Origin: Epiperipatus broadwayi
Lineage: Eukaryota; Onychophora; Udeonychophora; Euonychophora; Peripatidae
Assembly: GCA_028023455.1 (NCBI GenBank)
Contig: JAQFVV010000022.1
Coordinates: 6,837,100-6,901,099 of the forward strand
Direction of reading: 5' to 3'
DNA length: 64,000 bases
A program made the translations under genes and the position numbers. The notes under the pieces are model-generated. The model did not search any database and was not told the DNA's origin. It saw only the letters and a program-made list of their open reading frames with translations. Below, one piece after another: positions 1 through 12,541 of the stretch; the first letter of the stretch is position 1, and each line of letters begins with the position of its first letter.

Positions 1-545
1 ATACATGTTTATTTATATAATATTTACTTATATACACACAGATAGCATTATGCTTCTTTCACATTCAATTACAAATGGCTGACTAATAGAAAGCATACAT
101 GCTTATTGTTTCCTCATTATTTGGCTTCTGCAGATTATTGCCCGTCCCCCCAGGTTTGTTACAATACAGAAAATAAATAATTAAAATGCTTATATGTATA
201 TGCACGTTAAACAGCATACTATAGAAGGTATTACCAGGTTTTCCAATTGTCAGATGGTAAAACTTTTAGCAATTTTCCATCCTTGTTTTACACTCTAAAA
301 ATAGCCAGTAACCCATTTTCTAGCCAAAAAAGGCGGATTCACTATCGTTTTATCCCATGAAACCAATACACATAAAAATTTTGAATTTATGATGCTTATT
401 TAGTAACTTCTGTAAAAATAACACCCAATTTTATAACTCAGAAAGATTTATGATGCTTATTTAATAAATTTTATTATGTGCATCTTCATTTGAATATAAT
501 ACATCATTATGATATTTGGAGTCTATCCAACTTGTTATCAAAATG
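1..545. other. AT-rich non-coding stretch, no gene seen
   Basis: There is no open frame of note. Around 265-350 a short segment resembles the repeat at 3,535-3,640 and 3,740-3,840, sharing the order 'tttccatc', 'tgttt', 'cactct', 'aaaatagcc'. It is probably a worn copy of the same interspersed repeat. Nothing else is recognised. Confidence 0.4.
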
Positions 546-699
546 TCAGTAATATTTAAATACAAGTATAATGTATATACTAAACTTTAGATGTAATTAG
601 AGGGATTTGATCACAGACTTTCAAGCTCTTTTTGGCTGTTCACTCCATCTGATATAATCGATACATAGGACCACATACATGTGAAAGAGATAAACAATT

Positions 700-738
700 T
701 CCAACATGTGTTTCATGCTGAACTAATTATCAGTTGGT
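700..738 (-). ncRNA. Decayed hammerhead ribozyme core, family 1
   Basis: On the minus strand this reads CCAA-CUGAUAA-(stem II remnant)-GAAA-CACAUG-UUGG. The layout matches the intact copies, but G8 of CUGANGA is changed to A and stem II no longer pairs well. I expect it to be inactive. It is identified by position within the repeat unit and by the retained GAAA and CCAA/UUGG arms. Confidence 0.55.
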
Positions 739-1178
739 CCAGATCATCATCTCTCACTCATATAATATAATCAGTGCTCAGTTTATATAAAGATAGCAAA
801 TCTTCAAATTTTAATGGACAGCCTTCAATCTTCTCCACCTTCCAACTCTTCAGCCACTCATATTATTAAAAATCTGATGATAGAATGCTCAAAGCCCTGA
901 TGATATCAATATTAATGTCATATACATGTTGACTTTGTCACTCTGGACACCTCCCCTCATATATAGGATCTTAATATGTCCATTTAAATTCATAAAAGGG
1001 AGATGGGCAGAATTCAGGTTGAATCTGTAATATTTGAATACAAATGTAATGTATATACTGAACTTTAGATATAATTAGAGGGGATTTGAACACAGATTTT
1101 CAAGCTCTCTTCAACTATCCACTTCGTCTTATATAACAGATGCACATGACCACATACATGTGAAAAATATAAATGATC

Positions 1179-1222
1179 TCCAATATAGGTATTTCATGCT
1201 GAACTAGCACCCATCATTTGGT
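1179..1222 (-). ncRNA. Decayed hammerhead ribozyme core, family 1 (second unit)
   Basis: On the minus strand this reads ACCAA-AUGAUGG-GUGCU-AGUUC-AGCAU-GAAA-UACCUAUA-UUGGA. Stem II is good (GUGCU with AGCAU, including a G-U pair at the base), and the 2-bp stem III and AUA site are kept. C3 and A9 of the catalytic core are mutated, so it should be inactive. The stem II base here suggests the ancestral ribozyme had a stronger 10.1/11.1 pair than the younger copies. Confidence 0.55.
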
Positions 1223-1345
1223 TCAGATCATCATCTCCCACAAATCTATATAATCAGTACTCAATTTATATTAAGATAGCAAATCTTCAAACTTTAAAGG
1301 ACTGCTTTCAATCTTCTTCACCCTCCAACTCTTCAGCCATCCATA

Positions 1346-2562
1346 TTATCAGATTTTAATAATAGTTCACAGAGAAAAAAAAATCAGAAGTTTATTTTTA
1401 TTGCTTTGGCTATTGAAAGATTTGTATGATCCACTGAATATGAAAACTACAGAGAAATTTTGCTGCACACAATGTTTACCAAGCCATCATAGCTGAACTA
1501 TATATAATCTTAATAACAAATATTTTATAATATTTAGATCTAGTTGAAAAAACAAAATGAGTTCAACATATTGTTTTAGGACAAATCAAAAGATTTTGCA
1601 CTTACTTACTCTACAAACAGAATACATCTGATTCTGTAAGAATGGCTAGAAAAATCTTGGCAAATAGACTGTCAATCATTTTTCAATATTAAATCACAGA
1701 ATATAAAAGCTTAACAATGCTGTAAAACTGATCAAGCACTCTTACATATTGATTTATCAGTTATTTGTTTGTTTTGCTATAGTTAATAAATAAAACTAAA
1801 AAAAAAATCCAAAAATGTATAAATGTAGTTTGTTCAATATTAAGTAATGCTATTCTGCTGATAAATCATTTTAAAGACAAATTGCTAAGAAAGTAAGATA
1901 CAACATTAACCATCCATTTGTTACTTTAAAAAAAAAAACATTTGAAAGGAACTGAAGTTACAACCATCTTCCAATACTTTTCACTACCTTTTAAGTTGTT
2001 TAATATGTCATCAATGTCTATAGTAAGTATATCAGTTGAGAACATTTTTAAATTGGCTTCTTAAATAATCTATGAAATACTTCTTAAATTTATTTCATAT
2101 TTTATTCTGTAATTCTAGAATATCTCAAATAATAAAAAAATAATTCAGATGGTTGTGAAAAAAAATTGAATACCGATTATAAAATAAAGAACTTGAAGAG
2201 AGGAGTCTCATGAAGTCTAATGAAAATTCTACTATGAAATAACATTTTATTTCCACCAGTATATGATGTAATGAACTATTATTCACTTGGTCATCAATTT
2301 TTTTTCTAATCTGTATACAAAGGTGGCAATTTTACAAAGTCTCTCAACTGCCCACTAAATATTTATATACTGAACTTAATATATAAAAATTAACAAGATC
2401 ATTAGCACTTGTCATTTTAACTCCAGAAGAAAAAAAACAATGAGAGAAAGACTAAAAAAAGTTATGTATTCTTATTCTCATACATACTGGCATATAGAAA
2501 AAAAAAAGTCAGAATTGTTGTACATATAATCAAATGAAAATGTGGTAAAATAAATTACATAC
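1346..2562. other. AT-rich non-coding stretch, nothing recognised
   Basis: Only poly-A/T runs and short low-complexity patches are visible. No conserved motif, RNA gene or repeat boundary was found on either strand. Confidence 0.4.
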
Positions 2563-2739
2563 CATTCCAATATCATAGTTATTGCATAGAGATAACTGAT
2601 AACATGGAAGATTTATGATGATAGGTCTCCATGTATTGAAGATAGTAAGGTTAAAGACAGCCTTAAATAGAAATTGCAGTTCACCAATAAAAGGGGTAAC
2701 TAACCGCCTAAAATTCCACTCAATTTTCTCATTACTCAA
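2563..2739 (-). CDS. Possible internal exon of an unidentified gene (weak)
   Basis: On the minus strand a 177-base open stretch (59 codons, phase 0) is bounded by an AG after a T-rich run (…aataattttag) and by a good donor-like GTATGTAA. The peptide begins LSNEKIEWNFRRLVTPFIGE and contains NTWRPIIINLPCYQLSLC. It has an unusually balanced composition for this AT-rich region. I do not recognise the family. There is no neighbouring exon I can link to it, so it may be chance or part of an unknown repeat. Read it as a hypothesis about splice-bounded coding sequence only. Confidence 0.2.
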
Positions 2740-3534
2740 CTAAAATTATTAATAACAAGTTTTCCAGTGGGGTTTTTTTTTTGCCTTGACATCAATATAT
2801 TTTATTTTTCCATTTCAAAATTGTTTTCTTCATATTATTTTTCATTCTTTCAAACGATTTAAAGATGGCCACTGGTCCTAGCAGAAAAAACATGCAGAGT
2901 CCTAAACCACATGAACTAAAACCTTCAAAATTACCCAAATGTTATCCAAATCGAATTTCAAACAAAACTTAACTAAAAATATCATCACCAAAGAACTTAT
3001 TTCAAAGTCTCCATATCCTTGCCCTCTGGACTTTTCCCCCCTTTCAGGTTGTGGTTTGCTCTATCAAAGCTAAAAAGCCAGTAAAAAAAAAACACGACAA
3101 ATCATAATGTTATTCCGAGTACAACAGGGAAAACTAAAATTACTCATCTTCAAAGGACAAAAATCAGCCTGTTGCATCCAAGCATAACTCAGAAACCTCC
3201 TCATTCATCCCTGAAACCTATGAAAACTTAACGTACAGCAATTTCTTCAAAGTTAATATCACATATGGATCCTCCTATTAATCCACCAGGCCAAACAAGC
3301 CTATCAACATTGCTCCTTGCCAAAGACCCTTCTTTGCCTGGACTACACACCCTTTCCATACCCCTTCCCATTTCATATGTATTCCCTCCCCTTCACCATA
3401 TTGTACTTGAATTTCATTTTGCCATGTAATCATCTCTTTGTAAACCTTTTTAACTGCTGTGTATTTTGTCTTTTTGATCAGTGAGAAAAAAAAAAGAATT
3501 TTGGTCATTAGACTCTTGCACAATGCAAGATGAT
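2740..3534. other. Slightly GC-richer stretch with an unassigned 81-codon minus-strand frame
   Basis: This segment is less AT-biased than its surroundings, especially 2,990-3,480. A minus-strand frame at 3,278-3,523 is open and its composition is protein-like (it includes KKVYKEMITWQNEIQVQYGE and KGLWQGAMLIGLFGLVD), but I do not recognise it. It begins with TTG, not ATG. It lies just downstream, in minus-strand terms, of the SINE-like repeat at 3.5-3.96 kb and may be part of a larger unnamed repeat. Confidence 0.25.
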
Positions 3535-3840
3535 CAGAGCTTTAATGTTTCCATCTCTGTTTCACTCTATAGCCAAAAATAGCTAGATTCCACTTATGAT
3601 CAATTTTTGATTGATTCATTGAGTAAGTTATGGTATCTATCTCTCTAGCAACCTCCCCCCCCAAAAAAAAAACAACAACAAAAAAAAAAAACAAAGGCAT
3701 TGGTAATCATCAAACTTGTTTAATGCTGTGTAATAAAATTTTAATGTTTTCCATCTTTGTTTCATCTAGCTAATAAAATCTAGATATTCATTTGGTGACC
3801 AATTTTTGATTGGTTCACTGAATTAGCTATGAGTGAGAAA
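3535..3840 (-). repeat. Tandemly duplicated ~205-bp repeat, probably SINE body
   Basis: Two direct copies, at about 3,535-3,640 and 3,740-3,840, share 'ttaatgttt.ccatct.tgtttca', 'ctagat', 'caatttttgatt' and 'ttca.tga.t.agttat'. A low-complexity run of C, A and CAA lies between them. They lie downstream (minus strand) of a tRNA-like SINE head at 3,880-3,962, so they probably form its body. Confidence 0.5.
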
Positions 3841-3879
3841 TCTGAAAAAAAAAAAGCTAAAACTTGTTGAAAGCAAAAA

Positions 3880-3962
3880 AAAATTTCCAAGTCTCATCCA
3901 GCTGGATTTAAACCCTAAGTCTAGATTATGATTGACTTATATGCCACAATTGCATCACAGCT
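3880..3962 (-). repeat. tRNA-derived SINE head, family A
   Basis: On the minus strand there is an A-box-like segment (aattgtggcatataagtc) and a B-box-like segment (gggtttaaatcc), followed by 'agctggatgagacttgg' and then a T-rich stretch. The segment after the B box matches the SINE at 37.9-38.05 kb ('gggttcgaattcaatctgga', then 'taaaactag'). It is therefore a short interspersed element transcribed by RNA polymerase III, now worn, and not a functional tRNA. Confidence 0.5.
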
Positions 3963-3969
3963 GCTTTTT

Positions 3970-6450
3970 TTTTAAAAAAAAAAAAACCAAAACAAAACAA
4001 AATGTATTTTTAATATGTGTGAAACACACTCAATAACAATAAATTTCAATAAAAAAACAACATATATTTATTTATCACACAGTCAGTTACTTAGGATGTC
4101 AAGTAATATTTGAAAACTAAAGAGACAGAATAAACATAGCAGTGCTATTAAAAATTAAAACCATTCTAATAATGCCATACATATAAAAGTCAATAATGGA
4201 GCTGATGCATATTAATAATACTAATATGAGAGCCCATTACTTCTGCTTTTAGGCAGGTTCTATTCATTATACAACCTTCTTCAAAATTGCTACCAGTTTT
4301 TTCTTCCTTGCAGTCCTTTCCAATATCTTAAATTTCTACATCTAAAAACATACCCAGTCCCATTTCTGCTTTTTTATTTTCTTTTTGGTCAATGAAAAAA
4401 ATAAAAGATAGAAGAATAGATGTCATGTTTTAAGGGAGATTGAAGAAATTAAATTGAAAATAAGTAGTAATAAATAATTTGAAAAAAGAAAATTAATGGA
4501 AGAGCAATTGGGCTAGACAAATTCTTAGAGGAAGAGGAATTATGAATATTGAGTTGAAAGACTGAAAAAAGTGACAATCATGCTATATTACCAATCAAAA
4601 ATATTAAACTATACTTTACATTGTTCATTAGAAGATGCATGCATATTTTATACTATTATCAAAGCTTTTTGAAAAAAATCAGAACAATTGCAGGTTTTGT
4701 CTTAACTTAATTCTAATTCAGCTTCAATAACAAAAACCTAAGAAACCATTAATGACTTTCTCTGTTTATTTTCAACAAATACAATAAGAGCAATACTTTA
4801 TTATCTTTACTCCATAGCTAACTATTGTTAGCACAAGTAATCAATGAGCACACATACAGACACGCTATATATAAATGCCCAGACTTCAGTAACAGAATTG
4901 GAGACTCAAATACAAACCAACATCTTTACATCAATAATATAAAATTAAAAACACTTAAGGTTTTGTATATTGAAAACACTAGACCCATAATTATTTTAAT
5001 GGCTGCAGTTTTGAGCTATCAGTAATAACCTGTGATTCTTTTGATATGAAATAATGCATATTAAATAAAGCATTGTGTCTTTCTCTGTTTGTTTTAATAT
5101 TAACATCAAAAGCAATAATTTACTTTATTCAAAAGCCATCTATTATAAGATTGAAAATAATTAATGGACTCTTGTTAGCAATTTTCTCAGTCATAAAAAA
5201 TTATCTCTGCCTAACCAGATGCAAATATTAGTTTGAAAAAGTTACTCTGTTAAACAATGTTTCTTTTAAAATATATGTATTTTGAAGATCTTAAACATCT
5301 CATGCATCTATAAAAACTACTTTTTGGCCTAAAAAATTATTTACTATCTTATCATTCAACTAAACAACTTTTCCTTAAATTTTATAATATATTTAATCAT
5401 ATAAATCTCTTTTAAAAATTCACTTTTTCACAATGCTTTTATTCAATTACCTAGTAATTTCAACTATCTAGCAATCTTTTTCAGAGACATACAACAAATT
5501 GCAATACAGCATTTTTTGTTTAGTTATATTCAACTATTACCACTATCTGACTTAATTTGTTAAATGTTTGTTATTGTTTTTTTTTTTTTAGAAAAGTACT
5601 TTCCCAAATATATTCTATTTTTAAATAATAACATATAAGTCAGAATAACCCACAATGTTTTGAGTAATATTATTCCCTTCTTCAGATGTCATTGGCCTGA
5701 CCAATAATAATTAGCATATGAAATTCAAGAATAATGAATTTAAAGTGCATTTTAAACAACCAGACTATACTATTAGAGGCAGGTCATAAAAAAAACTATA
5801 TATTTATCTATGATGATTATCTTGTTTTCTCCAATTTTTTTTTTAAGAACAAAATTAATAAACATTATGACTTATCACATTTGGTTGATTTATGAGGTTA
5901 TTTGCCACTGTCAAGTCAACAGCTTCTTTTAAGTTTTCTTCTTTTTACTTTTTTTTTTTTTCCAAATATTTATTAAACAAGTACAATGTTTACAGTGACA
6001 ATTATGTATACATGGTAAATTAAAAGGAAAGCTAGAATTACAAACATAAAGAAGAATTACATGATTATAAATAAATATAAGATAGTATTATTCTGGGCAG
6101 GAGGTAAACCTGAATACCTGGTCTACTGTTAACACCCAAGTAGGTCAATTAAGCTCACCCAACTCACCTAAACAAATTGCCTCACACTACCAAGAGTCAC
6201 TTAGTCAATCTAGAGTTTGGTCAGATCACCATTGGAAAAATCACTACAATTATGAAGGCTTAGTTATTTATGCTAAATCTGATGTATTCAGTTCTCTAAA
6301 TTTTCTTTTTACTTGTTTGATTTTAAATCTAAACAAAGCTGGGCTTGTGATAACGACAAATAATTATACAAATCATGATTTCTCTAAATATATTTTTATA
6401 TAGGTATATCATCTTTATTCCATGTATACTTTAATGTTCTGCATGGATTA
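3970..6450. other. AT-rich non-coding stretch
   Basis: I see poly-A/T tracts, short direct repeats and no sustained open frame beyond chance (the 66-codon frame at 4,825-5,025 has no recognisable features). No RNA gene or element boundary was identified. Confidence 0.35.
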
Positions 6451-6454
6451 GTAT

Positions 6455-6565
6455 GATAATAATGTTATAGAATATAGAGCTCAAGATCCATGGATCACAG
6501 TTCAGTTTACATGCTAACTTCTTATGAACTCCTAAGCCATAAACCATTTGAGTATTTATTTATTT
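6455..6565 (+). repeat. SINE fragment, family B
   Basis: It shares an ordered set of blocks with 54,570-54,710 and 62,375-62,510: 'gagctcaagatc', 'tggatcacagtt', 'cttatgaactcct', 'ccataaaccatttga', then a T/A-rich tail. The third copy has a B-box-like 'gtttcaaatctg', which suggests a tRNA-derived SINE. This copy is 5'-worn. Confidence 0.5.
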
Positions 6566-6569
6566 TTAT

Positions 6570-7896
6570 TCTGATTTTTTATAAATATCTCTTAGATATT
6601 AAAAAAAAAAAAGATGGAAAATCTCATCTACCGTAACAATAAAAAAAAAGATAACAATAATTCCAATGAACATCAGTAATGAATTTATTAATTTTAAAAG
6701 TTTTATTTTTAGAATTAATATTACTAAATTTGTTTTTATATAAACATAAACAGAGTTCAAAATAACAACAAAAAAAAAAAAAACACTTTAATAATATAGA
6801 TAGAATATCCTTAATTTGGCTCCAGAATAGACTGAATATAAGAAGTAAGTTTTGAAATTTCGGATCACTAAATTTTACTAATTTGGTAGGAATTATGATT
6901 TGTTTAAGTAATATTTTTTAAAATTTTGATTTATACAAATCAAAATAATAATAACTCAACCCAGTAAATATCTATAAATTAATAAGTGTAAGTGAACTTG
7001 GGCATGGGTAAAAACTAATCTAACTCTAATCAGATTCTTCTAACAAAAAGTTTGCAAAAATTTAAAAATAGATTTCAATTTATGAACTGATTCAATTTTT
7101 TTTTTTTGATTATATAAAAATAAATTTACAGAATTGGAGTATGTTCAACACAAGTAAACTAACATTAACCTAAAATCTCTGGCTCTCAGACTTTTAAATT
7201 TGTCAATCTTTAGAATCTGAACAACAAATCATTTTCACATCTTTATAAATTACAAACTCTACTAAAAATTAAAACAAATATTAATTTAATTATCCATAAT
7301 CTGCATATAATGAAATTCTTTTTGAAAATTGTCTATATTCATTTTATTAATAAAAATATACCATTTTAAAATAGAGAATATGCTTATCTTTGTGCAAGCA
7401 TAAATTTTTTTATAGCAGTAATTAAACAATAAACCAAAACAATACTTTATAATTTTGTCCAGATAACAGAAAATTTTGAATTACTAGTATTTGGACTAAT
7501 GGTAGTTTAAAATATATATATATTACTCTTAATATTTAAGTTTCTAGTAGCAAATGGAAGCTTTGAAGATATAAGGAATAATTATAATAAGGGAGAATTT
7601 GTATTATAAGGCAACTAAAATGATTGCCTAAAGGCTATTAAATGAATCTGGTTTCAGAAATACACAATCAAATCAATGTTTGAGCTTGATAATTCAATTA
7701 AAATAGCTAGAATAAAAGAAAACTATAAATCTACATCATTAAATATAATTGAATATAAATCAGGTATCATACACTCAGTCTATTAAGATAGTAACAGAAT
7801 TACTCAAGAAAAAATGATTTTAATAAATAAAAAAGATTGTTTATTATAATTATATTTTAAATCGTATAAATCAGGGTATTACTGTAGTAATGGATA
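6570..7896. other. AT-rich non-coding stretch, nothing recognised
   Basis: Low-complexity A/T sequence only. No gene or repeat was recognised. Confidence 0.35.
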
Positions 7897-8181
7897 ATGA
7901 ATTTTATAGAATCCTTGGTTGTTGGGAATAGTGATATCTCCAGCAGTTTAACCCTTGTAGAGATTGAAAATAAAATAATAAACTATAGTTACATAAAGAA
8001 GAATTTTTTTTTTTTATTAATAAAAGATGCATCAATTATGCATTTGTTTACAGAATCTCTTGGTATAATAATGGATATATACGTGTTTGTAGGCTCAACT
8101 TTACAATGGATTATTAAACACAAGGATAGCTCCAATAGCTTGAAGTATTTAGATTTGCTTACAAATAATAATAAAAATTAG
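7897..8181 (+). other. Unidentified 94-codon open frame, possible coding relict
   Basis: This is an ATG-started frame beginning MNFIESLVVGNSDISSSLTL. It is longer than expected for this base composition and contains a hydrophobic middle (MDIYVFVGSTLQWI). No family was recognised. Broken open stretches continue on both sides (about 7.6-8.6 kb), so it may be a piece of a decayed mobile-element protein. There is no promoter, splice context or neighbour that would make it a gene. Confidence 0.2.
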
Positions 8182-8977
8182 ATTATAAAATGACTGCTAA
8201 GACAATTGATATCAGCTTATAAACTAGGAGATTTTAAGGGTTTTTTAAAAGTCAGAATCACTGCCAACTGCTAAAAATTAAATAGCAGACTTGATATACA
8301 TAATAAAAGTATAATCTATAAATAAATATAAGATTTTAATTATTATACAATATGAAAAATTATGGGGAAAAGGAATATTAAACTTATGGTGGCTTTGCAA
8401 TATGTCCCATGCTCAGCTTCAAAAATTTAAAAAAAAAAATTGTGATAATGATTTTAGTGTATGCTTTAGATTTCTACAAGTTTAAATAGACTTATTAATA
8501 ATACCAAAGATACAATTGGAAGAACCAAACCTCCTCAAATTGTAAATAGCATGCAATGAGGTAGTCCAAGATATTTGGCTATATATATATTATAGTAAAT
8601 CTAAGGCTAATACTACAAGAGTTAGGCTGCATAAATACTTATATAAAACTAAGAAGACTACATCCTACATGTTAGTTTTCTTGCATCATGAGAATGAATA
8701 CACACATTTATTTAATCATAAACACTAAACTATTCTGATCTGAATATAACAAGAAAGAAAAAGAAAAAAGGCATAGTTTTTGCCAATAATAAAAATGTTA
8801 TCAAAAAAGATCAAATAGAATCTAATTAATATTTTATTAAAACATTTAAACTTGAATATTAATGAAACAATCTTATAAGAAACCAAAAATGCTGAATTAT
8901 ATATAATTGTAATAAATTTTTTTTTATAACAATTCAAATAATAATAATATATTATTTTTAAAATATTTGTATACATG

Positions 8978-9025
8978 AAAGTTCATTTCTAAATATTAAA
9001 AAGTTCATATTTAGAAATGAACTTT
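8978..9025. repeat. Perfect 19-bp hairpin
   Basis: The arms at 8,978-8,996 and 9,007-9,025 (aaagttcatttctaaatat and its reverse complement) are separated by 10 bases. It could be the remnant of a small foldback element or a replication-slippage product. Confidence 0.7.
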
Positions 9026-9029
9026 ATGC

Positions 9030-12000
9030 CATAGATACATATTGAAAGTGAAACATTAAACAAATAAAATCAATATTATTCAATAAGGACTACAAGACTA
9101 GAAATCGCCTGATTGTAAACCAGCTTAATATTAATCTTTAAGATATATTATTGAAAAAATGAAAAAACACCCAGTAAATAATTTCTAACCGAACAACATA
9201 AAAGAAGAAAATTGTGTAAAGTGTTGGGAAAAAAAAACTTTTACAAAAAAGTTCAATTAAAAAAATAAGTTAAATAAAATAAAAACCAACAACAACCCAT
9301 TAATCATTATAGAATCTAAACAACAACAACAACAAACAAAAAAAATAAAACAAGATTACCGATAGAATAATAATACAAAGAGGCTCACCAAAGATTAAAT
9401 GATTTCCGATGTAATAAGTAGGGTGGGTTATTTAATTCCAATATTAAAAAACACCAAAGTGAGAACTGTACATCGTTAGTTTTTCTGGTATTTGAAGTAT
9501 GGTTGAAAAAATTGGATTTTACAAAAAAGAAAAATCCATTTGAGCTCTGATACTTAAGAAGGTTGCTGAGAATTTTCTGCAGTTAAAAGAATTAACAAAT
9601 TAAGCCTCAAGCCATGAAAATTATCGCATTTTAGTCAGAATTAATAAATTTAGTACAAGAATTTAGCTGGAAAAAACAGAAACAATATGTTCATTGTAAT
9701 CACCAAAAGTCATTAATAAGTTATGGATTTAATAACAAGCCAGGGAACATCAAAGAGAAAAACAATAAAGAAAATTTAAACCATAATTAAAAATCGTGAA
9801 AAAAAATATTTTTTAGTCTTTGAAAGCTAGTTTTAAAACAAACAAACCAAAAAAAAAAACTACGATTATGCCAGAAAAGACAATCTGAAACAAGTTAAGG
9901 TTTTTAGAAATGAGGAAATGAATTAAAATTAATGTTGTTCATTTTATCAGAGAATTTAATTTACTGGAAACAACAAAATAGTATTTTTAACAGATCTCTA
10001 AATTTATAATCCAACAATTAGTCAAATGGATTAGATATAAAAGAAATACCATCCATTTCTCACCAAAATAAAAATAGAATTTGTATTGGTCATAGTTATT
10101 GTAAAGAAAAAAATCTACAGGTATGCAAATGATTTAATTTTTTTGGAATTTATTTAATTAAAAGATTACATATAAAAATTAATAATATCTATAATTTTGA
10201 TTTCTAAACAGTGTTAAATTTGAATCTACTTTTCCTCTCTAAAATAACAAGTATAAAAAATATTATTATACTAAAAGAAGGAATAATATGAGCAAAAGTG
10301 AAATTTTGACAACTATACATTTAAAAAAAAAAAATTATGAGAAGTGTTTATAAATAGTCTAATAATTTAGTCCTAAGCTTTGGCATGATTCTAATATACA
10401 CGTTCTCAATTCTGAAGGGGAGAGAGGCGGCAACGAGTATAAGTAGACATTCTTAAAACTAATAATACATGCTAAAAAAAAAGTTATATTCTTTGATATC
10501 TCTTATTAAATAATAGTATCATAAAGAATATATTACTGAGAAAATTATGAAAAGAATCTTCAAGAAGCAAACTAATTAAGAAAATATGGTGAAAGAAATT
10601 ATACAAGATGTGAGAAAAAGAGATCGAAGAAAAGAGAAGTTGATTAGTGATTTGAAACAGAAATAATCATAGTTTTAAAAAAGCAGAGCAAGAAATAGAA
10701 AACTTAGAAAATGTGGTGATATAGTTTAGTTTGGAACATGCCTATTGGCAAATCAAAAAAATAAGAAAATTTGTTCACATTTGTAAACAATTGAAAAATA
10801 AAAATGATTTCAAAATCAAATCATATTTTATCATTTAGCGTATAGCTAGAATATCTAATTCTGCTTCACAACTTCAAAAAAGTATTTGTAATTAAAATAT
10901 TATTTAAATTATAATATGACAATGGTGAGAGTAGTAAGATTTTGTTTTTATTTTGCCATCTTCTAATAATTTGCAACTGTGAAGAAATAGTAATTACTTT
11001 CCCATAAACTGAGTTTTAATCCAGGAGATACAAGTAAGCTCAGGATTAATTATATAATGACTCATCAGTAAATAAATAACTTACCAATCTTGACCAAAGA
11101 ATAAAAAAAGAAAACTTTAAATCATCATCTTGTGATTGATAAGCCTCACGAGAGTAAACCATTATTCCACTTTGAAAGACTATTGGGAAGGATTCACTAT
11201 ATTTATCTTACAATCGTACATATTTATACTTTAGATAGCTTTATAAGATATTTAACTATATATCTAACACAAATTCTTGTAATGAATTAAAGTATGTAAA
11301 ATAAACAAAAAACAATATTTAAATTATATATTTCATAGAATTTTGTCTAGGATGGTAAAAATAGATTATAGCTTTCCTGTTCAATCATTTTCCAACCTAA
11401 GATCAAGATTAATTTATTATTCAGGGTTTATATTCAGGATATAAAAACAGATATTTTTCCAAGAAATAATTTTCCTTTATTAAGTTTATGCATTTTAAAC
11501 AAGCTGTTTAAAAAAGTATGGAAAGGAAATGAATATTTGAAAAAAATCTGATATATATGAAATAAAGCATTTTAAACTATCAAAGATTTAAATAAAATAA
11601 AATGAAGCTATTGCAAACTACCATAGGTGATCAAGTTTTTTTTAATCCAATAAATAGTATCTTCTATCACTAAAATATCTGAATTTACTAATCCTGCTTT
11701 TCATAAGATCATTGATCATATACAATATTCATTCTATAAGTAACCCTGCATGATTATGTATTAAAAGTGCACATATAGTTTTTAATCCCTAATTATAGTA
11801 TTAAAGTATTTGCCAAAAGTTACTATGTATCAAAATCTTGATATAAAATAAATAATCATAATAGTATTCTACAATAAGAAAATTTAATTCATTACCACAG
11901 ATCTAAAATATACAATAAAATTAAAATACCTTACTAAAATCATAGAATAAAATTAAGAATTGGCAATAGTTAATAAATTTTTGACTACATTATTAACTCA

Positions 12001-12514
12001 GGCACAAATCTGTGTGTAATGTATCATTAATAAAAATCACTCATAAACAAATATGACCATCTTAAATCTAGACTATATAAACAAATTAGTGAATTACAAA
12101 TGTATCCAAACATATCACATCCAGCTTTTTTAGTGTGCTCATTAGATAATTTGTGTGTGTGAACTGTATTTTAACTTTTGCTGCAATCTTTTTTTCCAGA
12201 TAGATTTCAAAACTTTGCATTCTTCTAGATTGCATTTTATCATCAGCCACATTATCTTCAATAGAAAGCAACTGATACTGCAATTCATTATGTTTTTGAG
12301 ATGGTCTTTATAAAATAAAGTGATGGCTTTTCTTAAAATTATTTCAAAGTCAATGTAAAAACGTAGTGTAAAACTACATTTTTAGAAATTCTATTACTCT
12401 TCATTCATTTCTTATGATCAATCTACCAAATATCTATTCTACAATTGTAAATTCAATATTATCATTTCCAACAAGCTAAAGAATATACAAAATGATTTTA
12501 TAATCTTGAACAAT
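9030..12514. other. Long AT-rich stretch without recognised features
   Basis: There are many poly-A runs and CAA-rich patches (9,280-9,350). The 65-codon minus-strand frame at 12,086-12,283 shows no recognisable motif. No RNA gene or repeat end was found. Confidence 0.35.
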
Positions 12515-12526
12515 GTATTTTAAGAA
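12515..12526 (+). repeat. Left target-site duplication of the L1/Tx1-like LINE
   Basis: The 12-bp GTATTTTAAGAA here is repeated exactly at 16,183-16,194, directly after the element's 3' end. It marks the insertion at both ends. Confidence 0.85.
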
Positions 12527-12541
12527 CCCCAGGTACTTGGT

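Larger units (their letters stand above)
546..1345 (-). repeat. Divergent tandem copy (about 1.7 units) of hammerhead family 1
   Basis: Two direct copies of a ~479-bp unit are visible: the landmark 'cacaga.tttcaagctct' begins at 612 and again at 1,091. The unit is clearly related to the better-preserved copies at 22.5-23.2 and 58.8-59.3 kb, sharing 'tttcatgctgaac', 'ttggtccagatcatcatct', 'taagatagcaaatcttca' and 'ccaactcttcagcc'. It has diverged enough that its ribozyme cores are mutated. The element's sense strand is inferred to be minus because the hammerhead reads on that strand. The second unit stops at about 1,345, so the array is partial. No clear target-site duplication remains. Confidence 0.75.

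Noticed and set aside
880-905. Plus-strand CTGATGA strings in the family 1 repeat (also near 22,828 and 59,098)
   Set aside because: They are followed by CAAA rather than GAAA and lack a pairing stem II. The ribozyme is on the opposite strand.
3650-3695. Poly-C/poly-A tracts (also near 24,063, 26,990, 37,360, 52,490 and 58,495) as structured elements
   Set aside because: They are simple homopolymer runs, prone to slippage and assembly error, with no supporting context. Only those inside the foldback F arms may pair.
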